Part shown: piece by piece, positions 31,996-42,064 of the stretch | Position numbering within the stretch: the stretch's first letter is position 1 | How the letters are laid out: the number at the start of each line of letters is the position of its first letter | Assembly: GCF_002776525.5 (NCBI RefSeq) | Contig: NC_045447.1 | Coordinates: 18,929,381-18,993,380 of the forward strand | Length of the DNA: 64,000 nucleotides | Direction of reading: 5' to 3' | Origin: Piliocolobus tephrosceles | Taxonomy: Eukaryota; Chordata; Mammalia; Primates; Cercopithecidae | Notes under the pieces: model-generated | What the model was told of the DNA's origin: nothing | What the model saw: the letters and a program-made list of their open reading frames with translations, nothing else | The model's database searches: none | Translations under genes and position numbers: made by a program

Positions 31996-32551
31996 TCTTT
32001 GTCCGTGAGAGAAACCAGGAAGAGCAATTCCAAAGAGATGTCCAATAACAAAGTATCCTCCTAGCATTGAAGTCATCAGTCTGGTAGCTAAGATTTCTCT
32101 GAAGTTTCCAGGTCTTTTACCTGAGGTGGTGTGGAGGCAGGGGGATGATTGACCTCTAAGAATCTCAGCCTTGCCTGGCGCAGTGGCTCATGCCTGTAAT
32201 CCCAGCACTTTGGGAGGCTGAGGCAGGCAGATCATGAGGTCAGGAGTTCAAGACCAGCCTGGTCAACATGGTGAAATTCTGTCTCTACTACTACTACTAC
32301 TACTACTACTACTAATAAAAAATTAGCTGGGTATGGTGGCGTGTGCCTGTAATCCCAGCTACTTGGGAGGCAGAGGAAGGAGAATTGCTTGAACCGGGGT
32401 GGTGGAGGTTGCAGTGAGCTGAGATTGCACCACTGCACTCCAGTTTGGGCGACAGAGTGAGACTTTGTCTTGGGGGAGGAGGGGGAAGAAGAAGAAAAAA
32501 GAATCTCAGCCTTTGTGCTGCAAATTAAGTGTTATTCATACCATTATGCAT
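31996..32551 (+). repeat. Diverged direct duplicate, copy B (carries an Alu)
   Basis: Counterpart of 29497-29712. The homologous text runs 31996-32157, is interrupted by the Alu and its target duplication, and resumes at about 32516 to 'gttattcataccatt'. Confidence 0.8.
32173..32498 (+). mobile_element. Alu (AluS-type) with internal CTA expansion and target duplication
   Basis: Starts at the second base or so of the Alu (GCCTGGCGCAGTGGCTCATG). Direct repeats AAGAATCTCAGCCTT lie at 32158-32172 and 32499-32513. The middle A-rich linker 'ctctactaaaaatac' has become a run of about ten CTA triplets (about 32284-32314). The tail is purine-rich (GGGGGA, GAA repeats) rather than pure A. On the minus strand the triplet run encodes a poly-Val stretch, which is an artefact. 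Confidence 0.95.
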
Positions 32552-32624
32552 ATTATGGTTCAGAAAGAGTCTTCTTTCAGGGGAGAGAGGCAAAGATGTT
32601 GAAGAATATGGTGCTGAGATGTCA

Positions 32625-32790
32625 GGTGACCCAATTCTTCTATTGACAGAGGGGGACTGTCTCTCTGAGCCTGGATTTTCTAATCTCTAAAGTGTGCAAA
32701 TGAACTTCTGTTATTTTACTCCCAAGCTTGCTCTGAAGATTGATTATGAGAATAGATATAGATGAGCTTTAATAACTTCAGAATTCTTCT
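32625..32790 (+). mobile_element. MIR SINE fragment
   Basis: Sense MIR: 'gactgtctctctgagcctggattttctaatctctaaag' and 'gctctgaagattgattatgagaatag'. Confidence 0.65.
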
Positions 32791-32879
32791 CTGTATGTGA
32801 GCTGTAAATGTTAAGACAGGAGGAAAATGGCCAATGGCTTTTATGTTTGTTTTGAAGTGTATTCTTGCACAATGTGTCT

Positions 32880-32965
32880 TTTTAGGATCTGAGGCTCAGA
32901 GAGGTTAAGTCATTATATTGAGGTAGCACAGCACTTGGTTGGCACAGGCGAATCATGCTGCCTCC
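32880..32965 (-). mobile_element. MIR SINE fragment
   Basis: Antisense MIR core 'ggatctgaggctcagagaggttaagtcattatattgagg'. Confidence 0.75.
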
Positions 32966-33439
32966 TGTTTCTTCTTGCGTTTTTGGTCTTGGCTGTTTGT
33001 CCCCTCCAAGTATGACAACTGAGCTGGCATTGTGCTCTTCCTGTGAGCCCTTGTCTCCCCGACCTGCCTTCTCCCATATTCCCCTGGGAAAGTGATAAGG
33101 ACTAGCAGGAGGCTTTGCTTTCCAGGCAGCAAGGCTATCATGAGTTAATGGGAAATCTGTTTGTGGTTTTCTTCGTCACAGCATGAGGGAGGAAGTGGCA
33201 CATCTGGAATGTGAAGCAGCCTGAGGCTGTGAGCAGGGATCCAAATGCTGCCCAGTCCCAGGGGAGGCAGCCAGGGTCTGAAGCTGCAGCCAGCAGCCAG
33301 GACTAAGGTTAATATTCTTGGGGTCACACACCCAAGGTAGAGGATCTCAAGTCACTGCCTGTGTGTGTGTTCACTGCCTTGTCAGGTTTCATTCTGACTC
33401 CTGGGATGCTTGTCTGCCTCTCCATGTGCCCACAGGTTT
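32966..33439. other. Unassigned stretch
   Basis: No repeat or gene recognised; short frames on both strands overlap. Confidence 0.4.
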
Positions 33440-33590
33440 TAGAGTTTTCAAAACATTTTCACACTCTATATTTCTTGTAATCCTCACAATAAGCCCACAA
33501 AGAAGTTGGCTCAATTCTCCCCATTTTGTAGATGGAGAAACCAAGACCCCGCATGAAAAGGGACTTGCGTAGTTCACGTAGGAGACCTGG
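33440..33590 (-). mobile_element. MIR SINE fragment
   Basis: Antisense MIR: 'gtaatcctcacaataagcccacaaagaag' and 'ctccccattttgtagatggagaaaccaag'. Confidence 0.8.
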
Positions 33591-34149
33591 GAGCATCCAG
33601 AGCTTTCTTCGCCACACCACACCACAGATTATGCTACAGCCCCCATGGCTTTCCCATGGGTGTCCTGCCAGGCAATCAAGAACAGGCATCCTTGTCCTCT
33701 CACATCACCCAGCCTCGTGGCTCAGGAGCCCTGCTCTCTGGTTGGCCGCTTTACCTCTCTCTATCCAGATCAGTGTCTTGAGTGTCCCAGCCTGCGTTAG
33801 CCAACTCTCCCCTTCTCTCAACAGGCACCAACAATCTTAATTGGTTACGGATACAGAATTCTTCTCAACTTGTGTTATTCCTGCTTTTGAAACTAGAGAT
33901 TAAATTGCTTGAGAACAAATTCTTATCTAATCATGTGATGAGGCATTTCCCCAATGCACCTGGTTTAGGTCTCAGAACATGGTAGATGATCAGTAAAGAT
34001 CTGGAGATGGGCAATAATAGTAATGGCTTTTTATTAAATACTTGTAACAGCATGGGAGGGAGATGCTAAGATACAAGAAAGAGTCCGGAGGAGGGTGCAA
34101 TGGTTGAAGTAAAGCAAAGAACTGCCTCCTTGTTATGAATAACCTCCCA
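33591..34149. other. Unassigned stretch
   Basis: A 102-codon frame at 33532-33840 starts inside the MIR and has no domain. L2-type words ('ctagagattaaattgcttgagaacaaattcttatc') appear near 33890-33930. Confidence 0.4.
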
Positions 34150-34350
34150 AAGGTCTGAGAAAGAGCATTCAGGAAAAGCCAGGTGCCTCACTCAGGCTGT
34201 CATATTTAATCCTTAGAATCATGTAATGAAAATGCTATTATTCCCACTTTAGAGGGGGAAAAACTGAGTTTCAGAGAGGCTAAGCAACTTGCCTAAGGCC
34301 TTATGGAGTGAGCAGGGCAGAATCAGAAGTTAAACTCAGTTCTGTTGGAT
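34150..34350 (-). mobile_element. MIR SINE
   Basis: Antisense MIR: 'catatttaatccttagaatcatgtaatg', 'attcccactttagagggggaaaaactgag', 'ctaagcaacttgcctaaggcc'. Confidence 0.85.
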
Positions 34351-35214
34351 TTCAAAGTATTTCCCAGAAGAATTTCCCAGGTCTCAGTTTAAGAACAATG
34401 CCTTGCACATAGTAGGTACTTAATCAATGCCTATTAACCAACGTTGACCTTTATAGTCATTCTTAGAGAGACATGACAGCTGGTGGAACCAGGTTTATTT
34501 GTGTTTATACTCCCAGCTCCTGACACATGCTAAACCCTCCATAAACTCCATAAACTCAAGTGGTAGCTGAGGAAGGCTAGACTCCAGGAAAAAGCTACAG
34601 ATGGTGTGGCTCAGGCTTGGACCCAATGCCCACCCTCTTTGTCCTACAGGGTGCTGCCGCAGATTTATAGACAGAGATGGAGCTGAGAAGATGGTACCTG
34701 TGGACACAGAGGGTTGGGAGGCAGGACTGTATTTCATCTCAGCATTTATATTTCCCCAGAGTGGATCCCACTGCATTTCAGGACCAGTGCAAAGTACTTA
34801 ATTGAAATCCGTAATTCCAGCCCTCATTAATAACCAATCTCGGCAAGCAGAGAGCTCCATGACCATTAATGATGAACACGATGCAGGCGAAGGTCTTTAG
34901 AGGGGAACAGCAAGTCCCTGGTTCATTTTACAGTTGATTAGAGTGAGTTAAACTTTGCCCTGTTTGTAAGTTGTATATTAAATATAAGAAGTTGGCAATA
35001 TGTGAAGTTATCAAAATACCACAGGTGCATTGGCAGGCCTCCAGCAGGCATCGCTCATCCTAAACAGCGTGGTGACCCTGCAGAAATGGGTCTGGGACGC
35101 CATGGCACAAGATGGATAATTCGATTGAACCTAACCAGTCCCAGGGAAACGAGAGACCTTCATCAGCTGCCTGCAGATGCACAAGGATCCTAGTCCGTAG
35201 GCCCGCTGGCCACA
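34351..35214. other. Unique sequence, possible conserved element
   Basis: A MIR/L2-like end ('gccttgcacatagtaggtacttaatcaatgcc') occurs at 34400-34435. The segment 34797-34990 (TACTTAATTGAAATCCG, CTCATTAATAACC, GACCATTAATGATGAAC) has homeodomain-type words and no repeat character. Nothing codes convincingly. Confidence 0.4.
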
Positions 35215-35228
35215 GCGCCCCCTGCTGG
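35215..35228 (-). promoter_or_regulatory. Candidate CTCF binding site, reverse
   Basis: The minus strand reads CCAGCAGGGGGCGC, matching all 14 positions of the CTCF core consensus CCASYAGRKGGCRS, followed by TGTGG. On the plus strand it is GCGCCCCCTGCTGG. It lies just outside a MIR, in unique sequence with several CpGs. This is the strongest protein-binding motif I found in the window. Confidence 0.72.
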
Positions 35229-35261
35229 CAGAATCCACCCCTTCCGTGGGTGTGATGAGAA

Positions 35262-35410
35262 GGATCTCTGGACTCAAGTCTTGGAATCCTGGATTCTCTA
35301 TTACTGATGTGCAGTGTGGCGTGGGGCAAGGTTTCCTTTTTCTCTGGTCCTCTGTTTTGCCATCTGTACAATGAGATAACTAGGCTCCATGATGTCAGAC
35401 TGTCTGTGAT
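35262..35410 (+). mobile_element. MIR SINE fragment
   Basis: Sense MIR: 'gatctctggactcaagtcttggaatcctgg' and 'ctggtcctctgttttgccatctgtacaatgagataac'. Confidence 0.75.
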
Positions 35411-35569
35411 CGGGCATATTGCTCCCCAATCCATTTTTGTGGGAGTGCTGTTCCTGAGACCTTGCAGGAGATCATTGACAGCAAGTGGACAGTTTTTGCT
35501 TTCCCTCAATGATCGCCCACCCTGTGGACTCTTTTCTTCTTTCCCATCTCCCTCCCCAGCTGTCATATT

Positions 35570-35755
35570 CTAGAATCTCTTCATGCCTGACGATTTACAT
35601 TTTAAAAATATGTTCACGTCTTGGACGCTTTGTTCTTGCTCATTTAACCATCTTTGGATGCCTCCTTCATTCTTTAGACATCATCTCTACCTGGGAGGCT
35701 TCTATTCACCCTTCAATACCCTTCATAAATATGCTGTCTGATTACTTTAATTCTC
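35570..35755 (+). mobile_element. L2 LINE fragment
   Basis: L2-like text 'catctttggatgcctccttcattctttagacatcatctctacctgggaggcttc'. Weakly supported. Confidence 0.45.
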
Positions 35756-35759
35756 CTGG

Positions 35760-35870
35760 GACAGTGAAAAGAGTGTTCAGTGTGGAGTCCAGGTTTGAGT
35801 TCTGCTCCTAACACTTACCTGTGACTTTGAGCCAGTCATCAAGCCTTAGAGAACCTCAAATTCATTAATA
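35760..35870 (+). mobile_element. MIR SINE fragment
   Basis: Sense MIR: 'gagtgttcagtgtggagtccaggtttgagttctgctcc' and 'tgactttgagccagtcatcaagcc'. Confidence 0.75.
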
Positions 35871-35879
35871 TGTGTTCGC

Positions 35880-36215
35880 TTATTTAATTAATTAATTTTA
35901 AATTGGCGCACAAAAATTGTATTTATCACATACATGTAGCATGTACATGATGTTTTGAAATATGTATACATTATGGAATAGCTAAATTGAACTAATTATG
36001 ATATACATTACCTCACATATTTAACATTCTTTGTGGTGAGACCACTTAAAATCTATTCTGAGTGATTTTCAAAACTACAATACATTGTTATTAACAGTAG
36101 TTGCTATGGTATACAATAGATCTCAAACATATTTCTCTTGTCTGAAATTTTGTATCATTTGACCAACATCTTCCCAATCAGTCCCCTTACCCTCCAGCCA
36201 TTTTCACCTATTAGA
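35880..36215 (-). mobile_element. L1M LINE 3' end fragment
   Basis: Antisense L1M 3' UTR: 'tttgtggtgagaccacttaaaatctattctg', 'caatacattgttattaacagtagttgctatgg', 'caatagatctcaaac', 'gtatcatttgaccaacatcttcccaatc'. Older than the primate L1PA copies here. Confidence 0.88.
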
Positions 36216-36290
36216 GAACTCAATACACATTAGAAGATCAAAAATTATCTCCTTTCTTGGTATCTAAGACAGAGTTAACTTCTTCTATAC

Positions 36291-36514
36291 CTGGGGTTGG
36301 CAAAACTTTCCTGTAAGGAGCCAGGTGATATAAACACTTAGGCACCATGGGCTATAAGGTCTTGTTATAACAACACAAGTCTACCTTTGTAGTGTGAAAG
36401 CTGCCATAGACAATATATAAACGAATGGGTGTGGCTGTATTCCAGTAAAACTTTATTTATAAAAACAGGTAGTGGGCTGGATTTGGCCAGTGGGCTGTAA
36501 TTTGCCAACCTCTG
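36291..36514 (+). mobile_element. hAT-Charlie MITE
   Basis: Left end 'ctggggttggcaaaactttcctgtaag' and right end 'gtaatttgccaacctctg' are inverted repeats of the CAGGGGTTGGCAAACT type; the interior has 'gccatagacaatatataaacgaatggg' and 'ccagtaaaactttatttataaaaacagg'. The 8-bp flanks TTCTATAC (36283-36290) and CTCTATGA (36515-36522) share TCTA, the hAT-Charlie target core. Family name not asserted. Confidence 0.9.
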
Positions 36515-36639
36515 CTCTATGACATCTTGGGCAAAGGCTCAGCACACTGAATAGCACCTGGTAGCTTATGTGTCAGTCTCTCCTGCTAGACTGTGCCTTC
36601 CTTAATGAGGGATTGCTTTATTGTTCTTTGCATCTCCAG

Positions 36640-36800
36640 GACCAGACCCATGCATTATACCATTTAATTCTCTCAGCAATACTTTAAGTTAGAAACAAGT
36701 ATATCCCTACTTTCTCGAGGAGAATACAGAGGCACAGAGAGTTAAATAATTTCGTTAGTAAATGGTGAAAGCAGGCTGGCCCCACAGTTCAAATCTCAAC
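36640..36800 (-). mobile_element. MIR SINE
   Basis: Antisense MIR: 'accatttaattctctcagcaatactttaag', 'gaggagaatacagaggcacagagagttaaataatttc', 'tggtgaaagcaggctggcc'. Confidence 0.82.
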
Positions 36801-37394
36801 CATGACTCCACAGTAACTGGGACATGAAGATCTGACTGTCATTGGCTAACTGAGCGTTGATGCCAGTAATGGCATAATTCCCCTGCCCTGCATTTATGGG
36901 CCTGGTTTTCAGGACCTAGAAACAGGATTTACCGTTGTCCCAAAGCAGCATTTATTGTGCATCTGTCTCTGTTAAATTCCACCCTGTTAGATTTGGCTCG
37001 TCTCTCAGACCTGCTCCGATCTTTTTGAGTCTTGATACTTTTGTCTAATGTGCTCGTTCCCTCTATCTTTTGCTTTGGAACTGACCACCCTTTTGTCTGG
37101 AGCTGCCCCAGCCAAAGATGACTGTTAAATTAATTTTGCATCAGTGAATAAAGGCCTGGACAGAAATTGGGTTAGAAGTTGTGTTGGTTCTTATGGTGCC
37201 TTGCCAAACCCATTTCCTGTGGATTAAGTCCTAAATCCCTATAGTTTAAAAACAAAATCTGTTAACTTGGCACCTGGAAGACTGCAAGTCCTTGAAATTC
37301 TGGTCTAGTCTCTACACACTCATGGTCCGAGTCAGTGGAAGTGGTTGGATTAATTTTACTGAAGTATGAAATGCATGTGAATTCTGTTCGTTTT
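36801..37394. other. Unique sequence, possible conserved element
   Basis: The part 36850-37160 (including GACTGTTAAATTAATTTTGC at about 37119) has no repeat character and is a candidate conserved element by texture. No gene seen. Confidence 0.4.
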
Positions 37395-37985
37395 CGTTTT
37401 CATGTACTTAGCACTTCTTATGGACAAGGTTCTGTGCTAAATGCATTATACACTCAAGTCTCTTTTATTTATTTATTTATTTATTTATTTTTAATTATTA
37501 TTATACTTTAAGTTCTAGGGTACATGTGCATAACGTGCAGGTTACATATGTATACATGTGCCATGTTGGTGTGCTGCACCCATCAACTCGTCAGCACCCA
37601 TCAATTCATCATTTATATCAGGTATAACTCCCCAATGCAATCCCTCCCCCCTCCCCCCTCCCCATGATAGGCCCCAGTGTGTGATGTTCCCCTTCCCGAG
37701 TCCAAGTGAGCTCATTGTTCAGTTCCCACCTATGAGTGAGAACATGCGGTGTTTGGTTTTCTCTTCTTGTGATAATTTGCTAAGAATGATGGTTTCCAGC
37801 TGCATCCATGTCTCTACAAAGGACACAAGTCTCTTTTAATGTGTACTGGGACCCTCTGGGGTATGTGACATCAGTCTCATTTCACAGATAAGGAACCTGA
37901 GGCTCAGCAACTTACCAAAGGTCACAAAGGCATTAAGAAGGGAAGCCAGGACTTGCACCTAAAGCTCTCACTTCAACATCAATAT
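37395..37985 (-). mobile_element. MIR SINE, split by a primate L1
   Basis: Antisense MIR text 'acttagcacttcttatggacaaggttctgtgctaaatgc' stops at 37467 and resumes at 37839 with 'catcagtctcatttcacagataaggaacctgaggctcagc'. The interruption is the L1 at 37468-37825 plus its target duplication. Confidence 0.85.
37468..37825 (-). mobile_element. Primate L1PA-lineage insertion, 5'-truncated
   Basis: The last ~360 bp of an L1, inverted: an (AAAT)n-type tail (plus-strand TTTA repeats, 37467-37490), 3' UTR ending in 'gtaccctagaacttaaag' on the minus strand, the G-rich polypurine tract (C-rich here at 37642-37663), and the ORF2 end. Perfect 13-bp direct repeats CAAGTCTCTTTTA flank it (37455-37467 and 37826-37838). 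Its ORF2/3' UTR text agrees closely with the L1 at the window's right end, including CACTTGGACTCGGGAAGGGG. Confidence 0.95.
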
Positions 37986-38064
37986 ACTAGTACTTGACCT
38001 GTTTAGCTTGACTTATAGGAGTAAAAGACCAAGTAGTCTGTACTAATACAATTACTGTAAGAGT

Positions 38065-38285
38065 GGAAGGGTGCTTGGATTTACTGAATGTCTATTGCAT
38101 GTCCTGTGCTCTGCCAGTCTAAGGAAGTTAGGTTTTGTAACATCTCTACAACCCAAGAACTTTTTCTTCTCGTTTTATAGATTGGGAAATGGCTACTCAG
38201 AGAGGTCACACATTTCCCTCAATGTCACAGGACTGATAAACAGTGGAGTAACACTGAGTCCAAGGATATCTGACTTTGAAAGTTG
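38065..38285 (-). mobile_element. MIR SINE
   Basis: Antisense MIR: 'gatttactgaatgtctattgcatgtcctgtgctc', 'cgttttatagattgggaaatggc', 'gtcacaggactgataaacagtggag'. Confidence 0.8.
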
Positions 38286-38319
38286 ACTCTGATCCTTGGA
38301 GTAGAGAACTCTTGTCCTT

Positions 38320-38475
38320 TGGAGGCACAGGGGATTCTTTAAAATAGAGATATCTGACCCTGACCCCAGCAAATTTCTGATTTATTTGGGTAAGGGGGTC
38401 AGGGATGGAGCCCACACATCTGTATTTTTAAAAACACCCCGCAGATCTTGATATATAACCAGGGTTGGAGCCATA
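38320..38475 (+). mobile_element. MER5A-like hAT-Charlie MITE
   Basis: 'gacccctgaccccagcaaatttctgatttatttgg'-type text followed by 'cacacatctgtatttttaaaaacaccccgcagatc' and 'aaccagggttgg' matches the MER5A layout, which ends in GGTTGAGAACCACTG. Ends are worn. Confidence 0.7.
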
Positions 38476-39609
38476 CTCGTTGTGTAAGGGTGGAATTGAC
38501 TAGGGTAACTGATAGCTCCTTTTCCACTTCCCAGGAGTCTATTATCACAGGGAATTAGAGCAATAATTATTATGTTTAGGGTCAAGAATAAGGATGAAAA
38601 AATATTAAAGCTTATATCAGAGATTCAGATCACAAAGTTATAATGAGACAAAGTCTGAAACCAAAGAAACATGGGGGCCTGGGATTCCTAAAGTCCTGGA
38701 GGGGAGGGGAATGAGGGGGCAATCCTGCAAGAGGCAGCTGAGCATGGCGCTATGAGCTTTGACCTAGGCCCACCCATGGGGATTCAAACCCTCATAAGCC
38801 ATGCAGCTGAATCAAAACCTGCAACCACTCAGCTTTCCGTTCCCATATCTGCAGAGTGAGGATAGAGATGGTGTTAGGGAGATGGAGGGGGTGTGGAGCA
38901 CACAGAAAATGCTGTATGTAGCAGGCTTGCAGTCCCCATTAGCAATTGTTGTATGTGATTACAGGCCTAAGTTTTCTCTGATATGATGATATCCAAAGGC
39001 AAGGCTTTTCCACTCTCTGACCAAAAGAAATCCAATGGACTTACTTATCCAAGGCAAGGTTGAGCACAAGCTAAGCCCCCAAATGTGACTGTGTTCATAC
39101 TATGTGTCTAACCTGGATCTGTTCCCACATTCCTACAAGGGTCAAAGAGAGAGGAATGGAAAGGGCTGTGGGTTTCAAGGACAAGGTACCCAATGCTTAC
39201 TGGGGCCAGCTAGCAGAGGGGATGAGAGAGTGGGGATGCTGCAAGGAGGGTGATAGCCAGCAAGTGTCCAGTCTCACTGCAGGAGCAACAAGCATAGCGC
39301 TAACAGCTTCCTGTGCGTTATTTCACTTAACCCTTTCCCCATACCCTGATCCTCGGTGTTTGAGGAAGTTGCCTCCTTTCTCCGGGCTTTGGTGTTTCCC
39401 CCTGTACAACAACATTTTAAGACTGGGTGATTCCATTTAAGGCAAGCAGGGGTACAAGTCATTTATATGACCCGGTGTTCCTTCCTGAATTAAAAAAAAA
39501 AAATAAAATAAAAAATAAATGCAAAAGGAAACATGTATCAGCTGATTTCTGAGGCCCCATCTGGTCTAAGGTGGACAGCAACTACTGTAAAGAAGAGCAT
39601 TCATGAATT
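38476..39609. other. Unassigned stretch
   Basis: No repeat recognised apart from an A-rich tract at 39490-39520 and a possible MIR trace near 39290-39440 ('ggagcaacaagcatagcgctaacagc'). A 112-codon frame at 39102-39440 has no domain. Confidence 0.4.
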
Positions 39610-40060
39610 CTTCCCTGAAAATATTTATTGAGCGAGAATTCTGTAATAAGCACTGTGATGAGCATTGGCTAAACAACGGTAAGTAATGACAGGAGCTGGC
39701 ATTTATTGTCTACTTGCTGTGTGCCAGGCTCAGTGATGAGCTTTTTGCATGTATGTATTAATATTTAATTCATTCTAAATTCCTATGTTATTATCCCAAG
39801 TTTACAGATAAGGAAACAGATGCGGAGAGGTTAAATGACTTTCTTGAGGTCACATAGCTGTAAGTGGCAGAGTGTGGGTGAATGAGGCAGCAGTCATCCC
39901 TGCCCTCAGGGGGCTTAGAGTCTATCACAGGAGACAGAGGAACAGATGGTTAGGACAGCAGTTGATCAGGCCTATAGATGTGCTGATGGGCCCAGAGGAG
40001 GCTCCTCACCCAGACTTAGGGGCATCAGGGAAGACATTCTGGAGAGAGTGACAGATCAGT
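39610..40060 (-). mobile_element. L2 LINE fragment, split by a MIR
   Basis: Antisense L2: 'gaaaatatttattgagcgagaattctgtaataagcactg' up to about 39688, then after the MIR 'catccctgccctcagggggcttagagtc' and 'catcagggaagacattctggag'. The two halves are in the expected order. Confidence 0.8.
39690..39885 (-). mobile_element. MIR SINE inside L2
   Basis: Antisense MIR: 'gagctggcatttattgtctacttgctgtgtgcc', 'tatcccaagtttacagataaggaaacagatgcggagagg', 'ggtcacatagctgtaagtggcag'. Its ends abut L2 text on both sides. Confidence 0.88.
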
Positions 40061-40889
40061 AGAAAATAATTATGAATTGTTAGTACAATTTTGAGGGCTG
40101 GGGGCGGGGTGGAGCAGGTGGATTGGATGTGTCTGCCAGCCAGAGGGCACAGGATATGAAGCCTTGGCGATGAGAAAATTCATGGACCATTAAAAATAGA
40201 ATGAAAGTTTTCAATGTGTCCTGAGATGCTGGGTCAGGGTTACAGATTACAGTGAGCATTTCAATACCTAGGGCAAGGTGTTTAGTCTCTGCCTGATCCC
40301 CCTGTTGGGGCAGGAGTAAAACCTTAAGGCACCCTAATTCTCCAAGGGCTCTTGGGTTTTCATTTAGTTTCAGAAACCCCTTCCAATTACATTAACTCAC
40401 TTCTATATTGGTTCTGGGCCATTCATAAAACATCAGACCAAAAAAAAAAAAAAAAAAAAAAAAGAAAAAGGAAAAAAAGAAACCAATTCCAATAAAGAAT
40501 CAAATTAGATGTGATTCAGAAGAGGGAATCAAAGACAACTGGATTTTATTTCACAAGGATAAAATAAATTGGCTTCTATAACAGAACAAGCCAGAGCCAT
40601 TACTGAGTACAAGCCCCTTTTGTAGGAACATTGAGCTATTGGGCTATAAACCTTGACTGCCTGGAAAGGGCCAGGAAGGAGACTTTCTGGATAGATGAAT
40701 TGTCTATATAACTGAGGTATTAAGCACTTTTCACTTAACAAAATTGTTTATCCAATGGTCTAGTCTATCCTATACCATTAATCTGAGAGCAATGACTATC
40801 ATTCAGCATTAAAAAAAAAAAAAAAGGACACACACTGTTCTTGCAATAGAAACTGCGCTATGATCTATTTTGGTTTGGAATGAATTCTT
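40061..40889. other. Unassigned stretch with A-tracts
   Basis: Includes a run of 24 A at 40440-40463 with a purine-rich continuation to about 40482, and a run of 15 A at 40810-40825. I do not recognise a retroelement attached to either. Nothing codes convincingly. Confidence 0.45.
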
Positions 40890-41060
40890 ACATTCTTGGC
40901 TTCCATGAAAAACACTCCACCTCTTCCTCTATAAAACACTAATTTTTGTCTGTCTTGTTTTATAGTTGTATACTTCATCTGTTTCCTTTAGGAGACTGTA
41001 TGTTCCTCAAAAACAAGGATTGTGTCTTATTTTATTTTTCTTTATATCCTCTGTGGCCCA
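40890..41060 (+). mobile_element. L2 LINE 3' end
   Basis: Sense L2: 'cctttaggagactgtatgttcctcaaaaacaaggattgtgtcttattttatttttctttatatcc', the characteristic penultimate segment of L2. Confidence 0.82.
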
Positions 41061-41397
41061 AAGCATCCTCAGAGACCACTTAGTCAAACTTTTCACTTCC
41101 CTGCTGAAAACCCAAGTGCTGTGAGTTACTGGACTGGCCAGAAGGAAAACCCAGATCTCCTCATCTCCAGTCCTGTGATTGTTCTTTCTGTTAAGTTCTC
41201 ATCGTGCTTGTGTCTGCACCCTCCTGCAAGCCTTGTGCCTTCTAAAAGACAATGCAGGTTAGACTTCTGTGGTGAAGTCAGTGTAAAGAAACTCCAAGCA
41301 AGAGTAGGAGGTGCTTGCCTTGAGGTTAGACACCTGGGCTGGTAATGATCTCTTTGGTTGTGCAGCTGTGCTTGTTTTCTTTGTTTTCCATCTAACA
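41061..41397. other. Unassigned stretch
   Basis: Overlapping 95-107 codon frames on both strands; no repeat or domain recognised. Confidence 0.4.
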
Positions 41398-41570
41398 TAG
41401 TGATAAAGATCATGGATCTGGGGTAGACGGACCAGCTCTGCCACTTACTAGCTGTTTCTCCTTAAGCAAGTTACTCAGGCTTTCTGAGCTTCTGTTTCCT
41501 TCTCGGCAAAAAAGATTGGTTGTGAGGATTTAATGCGATGAAGCATTTAAGTGCTTGCATGGGTCTCTCT
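41398..41570 (+). mobile_element. MIR SINE
   Basis: Sense MIR: 'gataaagatcatggatctggggtagacggaccagctctgccacttactagctg', 'gagcttctgtttcc', 'tgtgaggatttaatgcgatgaagc'. Confidence 0.9.
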
Positions 41571-42064
41571 CTTTGGAGGTAGTGTCACTGCATTATGCAG
41601 ATCATGTTCTGAACAGGTAAGATTGTGAGATTACCTAATTCCCATTTGGGTGATAGATGAGGAGTCACCATATCAAAAGATATGTTGGGAGTCTTGGGAC
41701 ATTATCTAATAATGACTATCCTTCTACACCAAGCTCTCTGCCCTGGCTTTTCCCCACAGGACGTTGGGCTGAGCTGCAGCAGTGATTTCACGCAAACAGG
41801 ATGACAACTTTTATTATCTAAACATATAACCGGAGGCTTTGGAATTGGGCCAGAGTCAGGGAATTTAAAAGTAAGAAAATATTTTGACTAAAAGAAGTGA
41901 TTGTTGCTTACGGGTTTTTACACAGATTCCACGGCTTTAACCATTCCAATTCACTCTGCAACCTGGTAGTAAAGTTGCCCCTATTGCTTAGATGTCCCCC
42001 AAATCACATTGCCCTGACCTCCCCTAGACCCATGACCCATCCCTTTGAAGTCACTATTTCTTGC

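Noticed and set aside
35060..35566. 168-codon minus-strand frame
   Set aside because: It runs through a MIR and the CTCF-like site and overlaps plus-strand frames of similar length; no domain, so chance is more likely.
39900..39915. Third CTCF-like word (CCTCAGGGGGC)
   Set aside because: It mismatches the core at several positions and is ordinary L2 sequence.
40440..40482. A-tract as the tail of an Alu or L1
   Set aside because: No Alu or L1 text precedes it; left as a simple A-rich tract.
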